Assembly (NCBI RefSeq): GCF_001612725.1
Contig: NZ_BDAZ01000010.1
Location: forward strand, 36,580-100,579
DNA: 64,000 nucleotides
Source of the DNA: Nocardia anaemiae NBRC 100462
Lineage (GTDB): Bacteria > Actinomycetota > Actinomycetes > Mycobacteriales > Mycobacteriaceae
Direction: 5' to 3'
Under the pieces are notes generated by a model. That model was not told where the DNA came from. It was given only the letters and a program-made list of their open reading frames with translations, and did not search any database. Below, in pieces: positions 26,809 through 35,382 of this stretch (the stretch's first letter is position 1; each line of letters opens with the position of its first letter). A program made the translations under genes and the position numbers.

Positions 26809-27423
26809 ATGACGCTGTGGACGACGAGTTCGCACACGGTACGACGGACGCTGGCGAAAACCGTTGTGGCCGCGACACTGGCACTCGCCCCCGCGGCGGT
26901 TGTCGCACCCGCATTGGCTATCCCGGACACCGGGACGCCAACCCCCACCCAAGCCCCGATCCCGACACCTGCTCCCACGCCGATCCCCACACCCGCTCCC
27001 ACGCCGCCCACGCAGGTCCCGACACCCCCACCGACCCAGAGTCCGACCCCGCCCGACATCTACGGCCCGGACGGATACGGTCCCGACGGCTTCGACCGCT
27101 TCGGCCGCGATCGCTTCGGATACGACCGCGGCGGCTACGACAGCTCCGGTTACGACCATTCGGGTTACGACCGCTGGGGCCGCGACCGGTTCGGCTACGA
27201 CCACAGCGGTTACGACGCAGGGGGCTACGACCACGCCGGTCGTGACAAGTTCGGGTACGACCGCGACGGCTATGACCTCTGGGGCTACAACCGGTCCGGC
27301 CGTGACGCATCCGGATACGACCAACAGGGTTGCAGACTGACCGGCGACGACCGTCCGGACGCCGACCACGCGGAGTGTGACCGGCGGCGGCAGGTCCGCC
27401 CGTCCACCGGCAGTGCGGGCTGA
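26809..27423 (+). CDS. Secreted protein with Pro-Thr linker and tandem GYD pentapeptide repeats
   Basis: A 204-residue exported protein. Residues 1-37 are a signal peptide with a typical cleavage context (APALA/IPD). Residues 39-82 form a Pro/Thr-rich linker. Residues 84-179 are about 19 tandem pentads of form G-[YRF]-D-x-x. Within them GRD replaces GYD every 20-25 residues (pentads GRDRF, GRDRF, GRDKF, GRDAS), giving a second, longer period. The tail has two Cys (175 and 190), which could form a disulfide. AAGGAGG stands 6-7 nt before ATG 26809. I recognise no named family; a wall-bound or calcium-binding rod is possible. Confidence 0.8.
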   Translation: MTLWTTSSHTVRRTLAKTVVAATLALAPAAVVAPALAIPDTGTPTPTQAPIPTPAPTPIPTPAPTPPTQVPTPPPTQSPTPPDIYGPDGYGPDGFDRFGRDRFGYDRGGYDSSGYDHSGYDRWGRDRFGYDHSGYDAGGYDHAGRDKFGYDRDGYDLWGYNRSGRDASGYDQQGCRLTGDDRPDADHAECDRRRQVRPSTGSAG

Positions 27424-27526
27424 GCGGTTCCCAGCCGATTCACAGCTGGATTGCCAGCGTTCTCGAGGTGACCGGAGCAGGATGAGGTTGTCGGCGAACG
27501 AGAAGCGGCTTCCAGTGCAATGGGGC

Positions 27527-28942
27527 CTACCCCACGGCTTCCAATTCGCTCGACCCCGGCGGTTCACTGCTCGGACCGTCTTCCCGCCGACCGGCGGCGC
27601 CCACCCCTCGCTCGCGCCGCCGGTCCGCGAACCCCTCGTCGGGCAGCTGCGCGGCGGTCGGCCGGAGCGGAATCAACCAGACGATCGCGGCGATCAGTGC
27701 GATGGTGGCGAGCAGGGTATACGAATCACCGAGCAGGAACTGCCATAGCGTCCAACGGAATTCGCGGCCCTCGGTCTGCGGTACCTGCCAGATCAGGCCC
27801 TGCGGCAGTAGTGGCAGATCCGGATCCCATGCGCCGAAACGGTCGGCCCGCAGCGGCCAGGCGAATACGAACAGATAGATGAGCCCGGGTACGGCTATCC
27901 GGACGGCCAGCGGTCGCTGGCGCAGCACGTGGATCGCCCACAGCAGCGCTGGCGCGATCCACACCCAGTAGTGAGTCCAGGAAATCGGCGAGACCAGCAG
28001 CATTACCGTTGCGGCGAGCAGTGCGCCCAGCAATTCGTCACCGCGCGCGTGGGCGATCCGCGCCGCCGCCATTCCGGCGAGTCCGAGCAATCCGGCGCAG
28101 ACGAACGAGGATGTGGTGTCGTTCCAGGTCGACCATTCCAGGCGGCCGAACATGCCGTTGATCGACTGATTCTGCACATAGGCGAAGCCGATTCGGTTCT
28201 GCGAGGTGGTGGTCGTGGTCCAGAACTGCAGCGCCTGGGTCGGCCGGTACCAGAAGCCGATCGCCACCGTGGCGCCGAAGGTCGCGGCGGCCGTCGCGGC
28301 GGCGCGGAACTGGCGGGTGATGAGCAGATAGACGATGAAGACCGCCGGGGTCAGCTTCAGTCCGGTCGCGATGCCGATGAGGATGCCCCGATAGCGGCTT
28401 TCCTTGGGCATGGCCAGATCCGCCAGGACCAATGCCATCAGGATCGCGCTGAGCTGACCGAACCGGAAGGTCTGCTGGACGGGTTCCAACCAGATCGCGG
28501 CGCCGGTGACGGCGATGCTCAATGCCAGCAAACCCGTGCCGCGGCGGATTCGCTGCAGCCTTGCGGCGCTCCAGACGCTCACGAACAGCGACACCATGGT
28601 GAGCACCGTGACGCCCGTCCCGATGTAGTTGATCGGGAAGCGCGACAGTTCGGCGCAGATCCACGCGGCGAAGACGGGGTAGAGGAAGGGCAGGCCGAGC
28701 GGCCCGCGGCCGTCGTACAGCAGCGCGGGATGGGTCGCTGCGGCCGCACCGCCCCACATATAGACCTGTAGATCGACTTGGTGCCAGTACATCTGCCAGT
28801 TGGGCCGCAGAAATAGCAGCCAGGCGCCGATGGACATGGAGGCGAATACGATTGCGGCACTGAGCGTTAATTTGTGCGAGACCTTGGGCTGCGTCCCCGC
28901 ACCGGCAGCGCGCTGTTCTCCTGTTTGCAGGATGACAGCCAT
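27527..28942 (-). CDS. GT87-type polyprenyl-phosphate mannosyltransferase
   Basis: A 471-residue polytopic membrane protein with about ten hydrophobic segments. The first outside loop carries the acidic motif of GT-C enzymes in WHQVDLQVYMWGG, followed by LLYDGRGPLGLPFLYPVFA. Later segments PISWTHYWVWIAP and the RLEWSTW region are typical of the GT87 family, which includes the mannosyltransferases that use polyprenyl-phosphomannose to build PIMs, LM and LAM in mycolata. Which glycan it elongates is unknown. It is a single gene, convergent with the GYD-repeat gene. Confidence 0.85.
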   Translation of the reverse strand: MAVILQTGEQRAAGAGTQPKVSHKLTLSAAIVFASMSIGAWLLFLRPNWQMYWHQVDLQVYMWGGAAAATHPALLYDGRGPLGLPFLYPVFAAWICAELSRFPINYIGTGVTVLTMVSLFVSVWSAARLQRIRRGTGLLALSIAVTGAAIWLEPVQQTFRFGQLSAILMALVLADLAMPKESRYRGILIGIATGLKLTPAVFIVYLLITRQFRAAATAAATFGATVAIGFWYRPTQALQFWTTTTTSQNRIGFAYVQNQSINGMFGRLEWSTWNDTTSSFVCAGLLGLAGMAAARIAHARGDELLGALLAATVMLLVSPISWTHYWVWIAPALLWAIHVLRQRPLAVRIAVPGLIYLFVFAWPLRADRFGAWDPDLPLLPQGLIWQVPQTEGREFRWTLWQFLLGDSYTLLATIALIAAIVWLIPLRPTAAQLPDEGFADRRRERGVGAAGRREDGPSSEPPGSSELEAVG

Positions 28943-29070
28943 GGAGTTGTTATTCCTTCATCAGGTGATACAGCTCGAGCGGACAGCAAATCCTTAGCTA
29001 AACTAAAGGCAATCCATCGTATCATCGCTGCTCACCGTCGGCTGCCCAAAGCTTTTCCGGGCTGGCGAAG

Positions 29071-29901
29071 CTATTCGGCGAGCACGTGCAGCAGATGTTC
29101 GACCTCGGCGCGGATCGCGTCCCGTGCGGGCGCCAGGTACCTGCGTGGATCGGCAATGGTGGGACTGTCCGCGAGCACGGTCCGGATCGCCTCGGTGGCA
29201 AGGACATTCAGCCTGGTGGCGATGTTGATTTTGGTCATGCCGTGCGCGACGGCGGCGCGCAGGCCCGCATCGGGGACGCCGGAGGAGCCGTGCAGTACAA
29301 GGGGGACAGGAACTTTCGCGGATAGTCGGGCAATCAGGTCGTTATCGAGTTCGGCCGTACGGGTTTGCATGGCGTGCGAGGAGCCGACGGCCACGGCGAG
29401 GGCGTCCACGCCGGTCGTCGCGACGAATTCGACGGCCTCGTCCGGATCGGTGCGAACGCCGGGGGCGTGCGCACCGTCCTTGCCGCCCACTTCGCCGAGT
29501 TCGGCTTCGACGAAGACCTCGCGCTCGTGGCACCAGCGCACGATATCTGCGGTGGCGGCGACATTTTCGGTGTAGTCGAGGGTGGAACCGTCGTACATGA
29601 CCGAGCCGATGCCGAGGTCGACCGCGGAGCGGATGAGTTCGAACGAGGTGGCATGGTCCAGGTGCACCGCGATATCGGCGCTGCTGTCGGCGGCAATGCG
29701 CAAGCAGGCCAGCGCGATCGGGGCCAGCCTGCCGCCGTGGTAATGCACCGTATTCTGCGAAATCTGAAGTAGCACCGGGCATTTCGCCGCCTCGGCGGCC
29801 GCGGCGATCGACTCAGCGTGTTCGATGGTGATCACATTGAAGGCGCCCAGACCGCCCGGGCGGGCGGCCGCAATCAGGTCCGCGACGGGTCTCGAGCTCA
29901 T
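29071..29901 (-). CDS. Class II fructose/tagatose-bisphosphate aldolase
   Basis: A 276-residue zinc aldolase of the GatY/KbaY/AgaY type. Motifs: LGAFNVITIEHAES, AVHLDHATSFELI (first zinc His and catalytic Asp), SVMYDGSTLDYTENV, FVEAELGEVGGKDG, LVLHGSSGVPD and KINIATRLN (second zinc His and phosphate-binding loop). It splits the ketose bisphosphate made by the kinase upstream into dihydroxyacetone phosphate and glyceraldehyde-3-phosphate. Tagatose-1,6-bisphosphate is the more likely substrate given the neighbouring genes. Its start overlaps the kinase stop (ATGA). It is the last gene of the operon. Confidence 0.9.
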   Translation of the reverse strand: MSSRPVADLIAAARPGGLGAFNVITIEHAESIAAAAEAAKCPVLLQISQNTVHYHGGRLAPIALACLRIAADSSADIAVHLDHATSFELIRSAVDLGIGSVMYDGSTLDYTENVAATADIVRWCHEREVFVEAELGEVGGKDGAHAPGVRTDPDEAVEFVATTGVDALAVAVGSSHAMQTRTAELDNDLIARLSAKVPVPLVLHGSSGVPDAGLRAAVAHGMTKINIATRLNVLATEAIRTVLADSPTIADPRRYLAPARDAIRAEVEHLLHVLAE

Positions 29902-30848
29902 GGGGAGGTCTCCTGCGGGGTGGCTAGTCGGTCGACGATCACCGTCGGTGCGATTTGGGTGCGTACGCGGCGGTCGATTTCACCGGCGACGGGGATGACG
30001 ACCGCGGCGGCGGAGGTGGCGACGGCGTCGACCAGCACGGCGGGCCAGTCCGGGGTGTCCTTCGCATCCGACAATGCGGCGATGACCGCGGCGGTCGCGG
30101 AATCGCCCGCGCCGGTGGGGTTTCCGGCGAGTGGTTCGGGCAGCACCGCCGACCACGCGCCATCGGCGGTGACTACGACCATGCCCTCGGCGCCCCGAGT
30201 GGCGATGACGGCGCGCACGCCGCGTTCGATGAGCGGTCGTGCGGCCGTGACCACTTCGTCCGGGGTCACCGGGACGCGTCCGGTGAGCCGTTCCAGCTCT
30301 TCGGTATTCGGCATCAGCACGATGCCGGGAACCTGTGCGGCCAGCCGCAGTGCCTCGCCGTCGACATCGCAGATGGTCGGGACACCGGCGGCGATGGCGG
30401 TGCGCGCGATATCGGCGGGCAGGCCGTGGGCGATACCGCCTGGCAGCGATCCGGAGATGACCAGGCCGTTGATATCGGGCAGCATGCCCGCGACGCGAAC
30501 CGAGAGTTGCTCGGCGGCATGGGGATTCGAGATCCGCGCGCCGGGCTCCCACAGCGCGGTGGCGGTACCGTCACCGGATTCGCTGATCACCACCGTGCGT
30601 CGGACCCAGGGCAGTGCGTGCACGAAGTCGACCGGCATCTCCAGCTCGGCGGCGGCGGCGAAGGCATGGTCGGAGAAACCGGTTGCCCTGGCGTACTTTC
30701 CGATCTGATTGAGCACCCGCGTCACATTGATGCCCTTGCCGCCGATGCGCTGCTCGACCGAACGGACCCGATGGGCCTGGCCGCGCTCGAAATGTTCTAC
30801 CCGGTAGGTCATGTCGTAGGCGGGATTCATTGTCACGGTGAGGATCAC
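29898..30848 (-). CDS. PfkB-family tagatose-6-phosphate/1-phosphofructokinase-type kinase
   Basis: A 316-residue PfkB sugar kinase. It starts MILTVTMNPAYDMTY, the opening of the LacC/FruK subgroup, has the GGKGINVTRVLNQIG substrate motif, and the C-terminal NPTGAGDSATAAV with the catalytic Asp. I infer that it phosphorylates tagatose-6-phosphate to the bisphosphate, because it lies directly before a class II aldolase and after amino-sugar genes. Fructose-1-phosphate is the alternative substrate. Starts and stops overlap its two neighbours by 4 bp each. Confidence 0.88.
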   Translation of the reverse strand: MILTVTMNPAYDMTYRVEHFERGQAHRVRSVEQRIGGKGINVTRVLNQIGKYARATGFSDHAFAAAAELEMPVDFVHALPWVRRTVVISESGDGTATALWEPGARISNPHAAEQLSVRVAGMLPDINGLVISGSLPGGIAHGLPADIARTAIAAGVPTICDVDGEALRLAAQVPGIVLMPNTEELERLTGRVPVTPDEVVTAARPLIERGVRAVIATRGAEGMVVVTADGAWSAVLPEPLAGNPTGAGDSATAAVIAALSDAKDTPDWPAVLVDAVATSAAAVVIPVAGEIDRRVRTQIAPTVIVDRLATPQETSP

Positions 30849-31993
30849 GTCAACAACTGTCCACGTCTGAGCACTCGGCGCAACTGTAGATTGTCATCGA
30901 CTATCAGCAGGTCGGCGAAATGGTCGGTCCTGAGGTCGCCCACATCGGTCAGTCCGGCCGCCGCGGCGGGTACCGAAGTGGCGGCGAGCACGGCCTCGCG
31001 CAAGGGCACACCGCATTCGTTAACCGCCCAGGCGAGGCAGCGCAGCAGGTGGGCGGTGCCGCCCGCGATGGATCCATTGGATATCCGGGCCACGCCATCG
31101 GCGACATGGACGACTTGCGGACCGAGCTGATATTCGCCGTCGGGCATGCCCGCGGCCTGCATCGCATCGGTGATCAGCGCGACCTGTCCGGGCGCGGTCG
31201 CGAAAACCAATGCGCCGAAGCCGGAGTCGACGTGTACTCCGTCACCGATCAGCTCGACGAAGACCTGCCGCTGCGCCGCGGCGACGAGAGCGGCGGCCAC
31301 CGGACCGGGTGTTCGGTGATGCAGCGGTGGCATTCCGTTCGCCAAGTGGGTAACCAGACTGGCGAAACCTTTGGGGCGCAAGGACTGTCCGAACCCAGTG
31401 AAATCGGTATCGCTGTGGCCGAGTGACACCACCACATCGCTGTCGGAAAGACGTTGGGCGACCTTGTCGAATCCCGGCAGCTCCGGGGCGAGCGTCATGA
31501 CCCGAAGATGGCCGTCGGCGGCGGCGAGCAGGCGTTCGGTCAGCTCTAGGTCGGGATCGCGCAGATATCGGGGATCCTGCGCACCGCAGCGTGCGGCGGC
31601 CAGAAATGGTCCCTCGGCATGGATTCCGGCGATGGTGCCTTCCGCGGCCAACGCGCGCAGCGTCTCGACCTGCGCGAGCATGTCGGTCGCAGCGCCGGTG
31701 ACAACGCTGGCCAGCACGGTGGTGGAGCCGTGTGTGTGATGGAACTCGGCGGCCGCGCGCGCCTCGTCACCGTCGACGGTGTCGAACCGGTGGCCGCATC
31801 CGCCGTGGTTGTGGATATCGACGAGTCCGGGCAGCACGGTGCCGGAGAACGGGGGCACGGTCGAATCCGGATGTGCGGCAACCCAGTCCGCGAGTGACCG
31901 CACTCGATCGATCCGACCCGCGCGGATGGACACGACGCCGTCGTCGAATTCGGATGTCGCCGAAACGATCCGTCCGCGAATCTCGCGACTCAT
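30845..31993 (-). CDS. N-acetylhexosamine-6-phosphate deacetylase (NagA/AgaA)
   Basis: A 382-residue amidohydrolase. Metal and substrate motifs are visible in order: VDIHNHGGCGHRFDT, GIHAEGPFLAAARCGAQ (metal Glu), VVSLGHSDTD (metal His), THLANGMPPLHHRTPG (second metal His and substrate loop), and ALITDAMQAAGMPDGEYQLG (catalytic Asp). It removes acetate from GlcNAc-6-P or GalNAc-6-P in the cytosol. The start ATG 31993 overlaps the kinase stop (ATGA); the longer upstream reading lies inside the ROK gene. The downstream kinase/aldolase pair argues for the GalNAc branch. Confidence 0.9.
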   Translation of the reverse strand: MSREIRGRIVSATSEFDDGVVSIRAGRIDRVRSLADWVAAHPDSTVPPFSGTVLPGLVDIHNHGGCGHRFDTVDGDEARAAAEFHHTHGSTTVLASVVTGAATDMLAQVETLRALAAEGTIAGIHAEGPFLAAARCGAQDPRYLRDPDLELTERLLAAADGHLRVMTLAPELPGFDKVAQRLSDSDVVVSLGHSDTDFTGFGQSLRPKGFASLVTHLANGMPPLHHRTPGPVAAALVAAAQRQVFVELIGDGVHVDSGFGALVFATAPGQVALITDAMQAAGMPDGEYQLGPQVVHVADGVARISNGSIAGGTAHLLRCLAWAVNECGVPLREAVLAATSVPAAAAGLTDVGDLRTDHFADLLIVDDNLQLRRVLRRGQLLT

Positions 31994-33027
31994 ATCAGCG
32001 CTCCCTGTCTGGCGAACAGGGCCGCGCCTATGAGTCCGGCGCGGGCACCGAATTCGCCGAGCACCACCCGCGGTGCGGGCACCACGCGCAGACGTTCGGC
32101 AATGGTGTGGTGCAGGGGTTCGGTGAGCGCGGAACCGGCACCGGCCAGGCCGCCGCCGAGAATGATCAGTTCGGGGCAGGCCGCGTGGATGAGTCCGAGC
32201 AGTCCGTCGGCGAGCGCGCTGATCGCCTCGTCCACAACGGCTTTGGCGTCCGAATCGGTATCGAGTATCGCGAAAACATCCGCCGCGCTGGCCGTTTCGT
32301 GACCGGTTCGCTTCGCGTAGGCGCGGGCGATGGACGCACCCGATGCCACCGTCTCCACACAGCCGATATTGCCGCAGGGGCAACGCAATCCGTCCGCGTG
32401 CCGAACCGGGATATGTCCGTATTCGCCGGTCTGCCCATAGGCGCTGCGCATCAGACGGCCACCGACGGAAAGGGTGCCGCTGATGCCGGTGCCCAGAATG
32501 ACCACACAGACGTCATCGTGGCCGCGCCCGGCGCCGAAGCGCCATTCGGCCCAGCCCGCCACCGCGACATCGTGCTCGATCAGCACCGGCATACCCCAGC
32601 GAGGGGCGAACCGATCGCCGATGTGCACATCGCGCCAACCGACATTGCTGCTGAATACCGCGATCGAACGGACCGGATCGACAATGCCCGGCAGCACGAC
32701 GGCCGCGCGTGCGACGCGGTCGCGCTGGTCATCGGTCAACTCGGCGAGTAGCTGATCACCGAGTGCCCCCATCGTTTCGAAGGCCGCCTCACCCTGCGGG
32801 GTGGCCACCACACCCGCGGCGAGCACCGTGCCCGCGGCATCGGTGACCTCGCCCTTCATCGTGGTGCCGCCGACATCGAGGCCGAGCACCAGCAGGTCGT
32901 CGGTCAACGCCGTGACCGGCTGCTGGGCAACCGGCCCCGGCGCCGCCGCGGCGTCCGGCACCGCCGGGTCCATACGTGCCGCGAGATCGTCGCGGTGCAC
33001 GGTGGTCGGGGGCTGTTCGGTTCCCAT
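31990..33027 (-). CDS. ROK-family amino-sugar kinase
   Basis: A 345-residue ROK protein without an N-terminal HTH domain, so an enzyme rather than a NagC-type repressor. The ATP loop is VLGLDVGGTTMKGEV, the catalytic Asp is in LIEHDV, and the zinc-binding motif is CPCGNIGCVE. It probably phosphorylates the imported N-acetylhexosamine at O6. An ACAGTA/TACTGT box lies 6 nt before ATG 33027 on the coding strand, so the gene may have its own promoter inside the operon, 30 bp behind the SIS gene. Confidence 0.87.
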   Translation of the reverse strand: MGTEQPPTTVHRDDLAARMDPAVPDAAAAPGPVAQQPVTALTDDLLVLGLDVGGTTMKGEVTDAAGTVLAAGVVATPQGEAAFETMGALGDQLLAELTDDQRDRVARAAVVLPGIVDPVRSIAVFSSNVGWRDVHIGDRFAPRWGMPVLIEHDVAVAGWAEWRFGAGRGHDDVCVVILGTGISGTLSVGGRLMRSAYGQTGEYGHIPVRHADGLRCPCGNIGCVETVASGASIARAYAKRTGHETASAADVFAILDTDSDAKAVVDEAISALADGLLGLIHAACPELIILGGGLAGAGSALTEPLHHTIAERLRVVPAPRVVLGEFGARAGLIGAALFARQGALI

Positions 33028-33033
33028 ATCCGC

Positions 33034-33039
33034 ACAGTA
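33034..33039 (-). promoter_or_regulatory. Possible internal leaderless-type -10 box
   Basis: On the minus strand TACTGT ends 6 nt before the ROK start codon. Confidence 0.35.
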
Positions 33040-33057
33040 GTTCCTGGTAGTGACCGG

Positions 33058-33972
33058 TCACCGATCCAGAACGACGGAACGGTTCAGGTTGCGCGGATGG
33101 TCCGGGTCGAGTCCTTGGTCGGCGGCGCGCAGCACACAGAGCCGGTGCACGCGGACCAGATCGGCCATCGGATCGATATCGCGGTGTTCGAAATGCGCGC
33201 CGGTGACGGCCACATCCTCCGCGAAATTGGGGACCAGCGCTCCGAAGGCCCACACGGCGCGGCCGGGGGTGGAGATGCTGATCGGACCGTGCCGGTATTC
33301 GGTCTGCAGATACGACTCGGTCCAGGATTGGCAGGATTCGCGCAGCTTGAGCCCCGCCTCCTCGGCGATCGCGGCCGCGAATCCCATCCCGACGAAGCTG
33401 ATCTGCTCGGCACGACGCACAGCGGCCAGTGCCGTCGCCGGGTCTTCGGCGAGTACGGCCCTGGCCTGCTCGATCGCCGGACGCAGCTGCTCGCCCAGAT
33501 GCCAGCGCAGGATCGCCAGCGCGGTGGTGGCGAAGCGGGTCTGCACCACCGACTGTTCGTCGACCTCGTCGATCAGGATCGGATCGCCCAGCTCGAGTAC
33601 CGGGGTGCCCGGACTGCTGCAGATGACGGTGCGCGGAATGTGTGCCGGTATCGCCCGCATGGCGTCGACCACCTCGGTGGTGGTGCCGGAGCGACAGATG
33701 ACGAGGTAGCGGTCGTAATCGCGACGGCTGCGAACCTCGCTGGCAGGCCAGGCGTCGGTAATGCCCTGACCCGAACTCTCGCGTAGTGCCGCGACGGCGC
33801 GGGACATGAACAGTGACGTGCCGCAACCGATAACGGCGACACGCTCACCCGGTTGGGGCAGTACGGCGCGGTGTTCGGCGGCGGTGGTCTCGGCGCGTAC
33901 CCAGTCGTCCGGCTGGGTGGCGACTTCGGCGGCCAGATGAGTCACGGGGGTGGAGTGAGCGGAGATGGGCAC
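33058..33972 (-). CDS. SIS-domain sugar-phosphate isomerase/deaminase (AgaS-like)
   Basis: A 304-residue protein made of two SIS halves without the glutaminase domain of GlmS. The phosphosugar loops are VIGCGTSLFMSRA and ICRSGTTTEVVDAM, with EEAGLKLRESCQ and YRHGPISI in the second half. AgaS/NagB-II-type proteins convert hexosamine-6-phosphate to a ketose-6-phosphate plus ammonia. With NagA, PfkB and aldolase neighbours I infer galactosamine-6-phosphate to tagatose-6-phosphate. It is the first gene of the leftward operon (probably GTG 33972) and is divergent from the sugar transporter. Confidence 0.85.
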   Translation of the reverse strand: MPISAHSTPVTHLAAEVATQPDDWVRAETTAAEHRAVLPQPGERVAVIGCGTSLFMSRAVAALRESSGQGITDAWPASEVRSRRDYDRYLVICRSGTTTEVVDAMRAIPAHIPRTVICSSPGTPVLELGDPILIDEVDEQSVVQTRFATTALAILRWHLGEQLRPAIEQARAVLAEDPATALAAVRRAEQISFVGMGFAAAIAEEAGLKLRESCQSWTESYLQTEYRHGPISISTPGRAVWAFGALVPNFAEDVAVTGAHFEHRDIDPMADLVRVHRLCVLRAADQGLDPDHPRNLNRSVVLDR

Positions 33973-34062
33973 AACAACAGAATCACCCGATGTGATCGTT
34001 CATGTCAAATTTACGAGCGAATCAGTCACATATGATCAAGATTGGGTCTAGCCTGTTGGTCA

Positions 34063-34077
34063 AGCGATTCGTTCGCT
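34063..34077. promoter_or_regulatory. Candidate operator of the amino-sugar divergon
   Basis: AGCGA-N5-TCGCT is a 5-bp inverted repeat between the SIS and ABC genes. AGCGAA-like half copies flank it at about 34016 and 34105. The DeoR regulator downstream is the obvious candidate to bind it. Confidence 0.4.
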
Positions 34078-34130
34078 CCATCATCGGCGCTGCGGTAGCG
34101 CTCGGAGCGAAAATTTGAAAGGTTCTGCTC

Positions 34131-35381
34131 GTGAAAAGACCCCTGCACGGCGTCCTCGCGGGGATCGCGCTGGTCACCGGCCTCGCGCTCGCCGTCTCGT
34201 CATGTGGTTTCGGCTCCAAGGATTCAGCCGACTCCGATAAGACGATCAACTTCCTGGCCCCCACCTACAGCGACGGTGCCAATGGCACGAAGGCGCTGTG
34301 GGATCGCATCATCGACGACTTCCAGAAGCAGAATCCGGACTACAAGGTCAACCTGCAGATGGAGTCCTGGGAGTCGATCAACGATGTGGTGAAGACCAAA
34401 CTGCAGTCCAAGTCCACCACCCCGGATCTGCTGAATATCGACGCCTACGCCAGCTTCGCCGGTGACGGCATGCTCTATCCGGTGTCCGAGGTCGTCTCCC
34501 CGAATGTGCTGGCGGACGTGCAGCCCGGCTTCGCCAAGAACGCTTCGCTGAACGGCACGCAGTATGCGATGCCGCTGTTCGCCTCCACCCGCACCCTGTT
34601 CTACAACACCGACCTCTTCGCGAAGGCCGGGGTGAGTACGCCGCCCAAGACCTGGGCGGAGCTGACCGATGCCGCCAAGAAGATACAGGCGCTCGGCGGC
34701 GGTGTCTCCGGCTACGGTCTGCCGCTCGGCAGTGAGGAATCGCAGGCCGAGACGTCGCTGTGGACCTTCGGCGCGGGCGGCAACTGGTCCGATGGCGACA
34801 AGATCACCGTGGATACCCCGCAGAACCTGGAGGGGGTCAAGGCCATGCGGGAGATCTTCGACGCCGGTGTCACCCAGCCGAATCCGGGTGCGACCAACCG
34901 CAAGGACGTCATCAATTCGTTCATCCAGGGCAAGATCGGGATGATCGAAGGGCTGCCGCCCACCATCGCCCAGATCGCCGATAAGAATCCGGGCCTGAAG
35001 TACGCCACCGCGCCCTCGCCGACCAAGGACGGTGCGCCCGTCACGCTCGGGGTGGCCGATCATCTGATGGCATTCAAGAAGGACGGCAAGAAGGCCGAGA
35101 CGATCAAGAAGTTCCTCGACTTCTTCTACTCGGCCAATGTGTACGCGAACTTCGTCAAGAACGAGCACTTCATCCCGATCACGACCAGTGCCACCGCGGT
35201 GCTCGCCGACGATCCGGTGACCAAGGCGTTCGCGGCGACCCTGCCGGTGGCCAAGTTCTACCCGAGCAACAACCCGAAATGGGCCGCGGCGCAGGGTGCC
35301 ATGCATCAGCAGATGGGCACCATCGCGCAGGGCGCGGACCCGGCTCAGGTGTTGCAGCGGATTCAGGAAGCAGCGAAGTAG
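34131..35381 (+). CDS. Sugar ABC transporter substrate-binding lipoprotein
   Basis: A 416-residue family-1 (MalE/UgpB-type) binding protein. Its signal ends in a lipobox LAVSSC (lipidated Cys25). The mature part starts TINFLAPTYSDGANGTKALWDRII and has the usual FASTRTLFYNTDLF hinge region. It would capture an N-acetylhexosamine or an oligosaccharide outside the membrane. GTG 34131 has AAAGG 8-9 nt upstream. It is divergent from the SIS-kinase-NagA operon and followed at once by two permease genes; no ATPase gene is present, so a shared MsmX/MsiK-type ATPase is presumably used. Confidence 0.9.
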   Translation: MKRPLHGVLAGIALVTGLALAVSSCGFGSKDSADSDKTINFLAPTYSDGANGTKALWDRIIDDFQKQNPDYKVNLQMESWESINDVVKTKLQSKSTTPDLLNIDAYASFAGDGMLYPVSEVVSPNVLADVQPGFAKNASLNGTQYAMPLFASTRTLFYNTDLFAKAGVSTPPKTWAELTDAAKKIQALGGGVSGYGLPLGSEESQAETSLWTFGAGGNWSDGDKITVDTPQNLEGVKAMREIFDAGVTQPNPGATNRKDVINSFIQGKIGMIEGLPPTIAQIADKNPGLKYATAPSPTKDGAPVTLGVADHLMAFKKDGKKAETIKKFLDFFYSANVYANFVKNEHFIPITTSATAVLADDPVTKAFAATLPVAKFYPSNNPKWAAAQGAMHQQMGTIAQGADPAQVLQRIQEAAK

Positions 35382-35382
35382 C

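Noticed and set aside
26809..27423. GYD repeat DNA as a CRISPR array or tandem DNA repeat
   Set aside because: The repetition is at protein level in 15-bp units with variable bases, and has a signal peptide and ribosome site; there are no spacers.
31990..33027. ROK protein as a NagC/XylR-type repressor
   Set aside because: It lacks the N-terminal helix-turn-helix and keeps kinase motifs.
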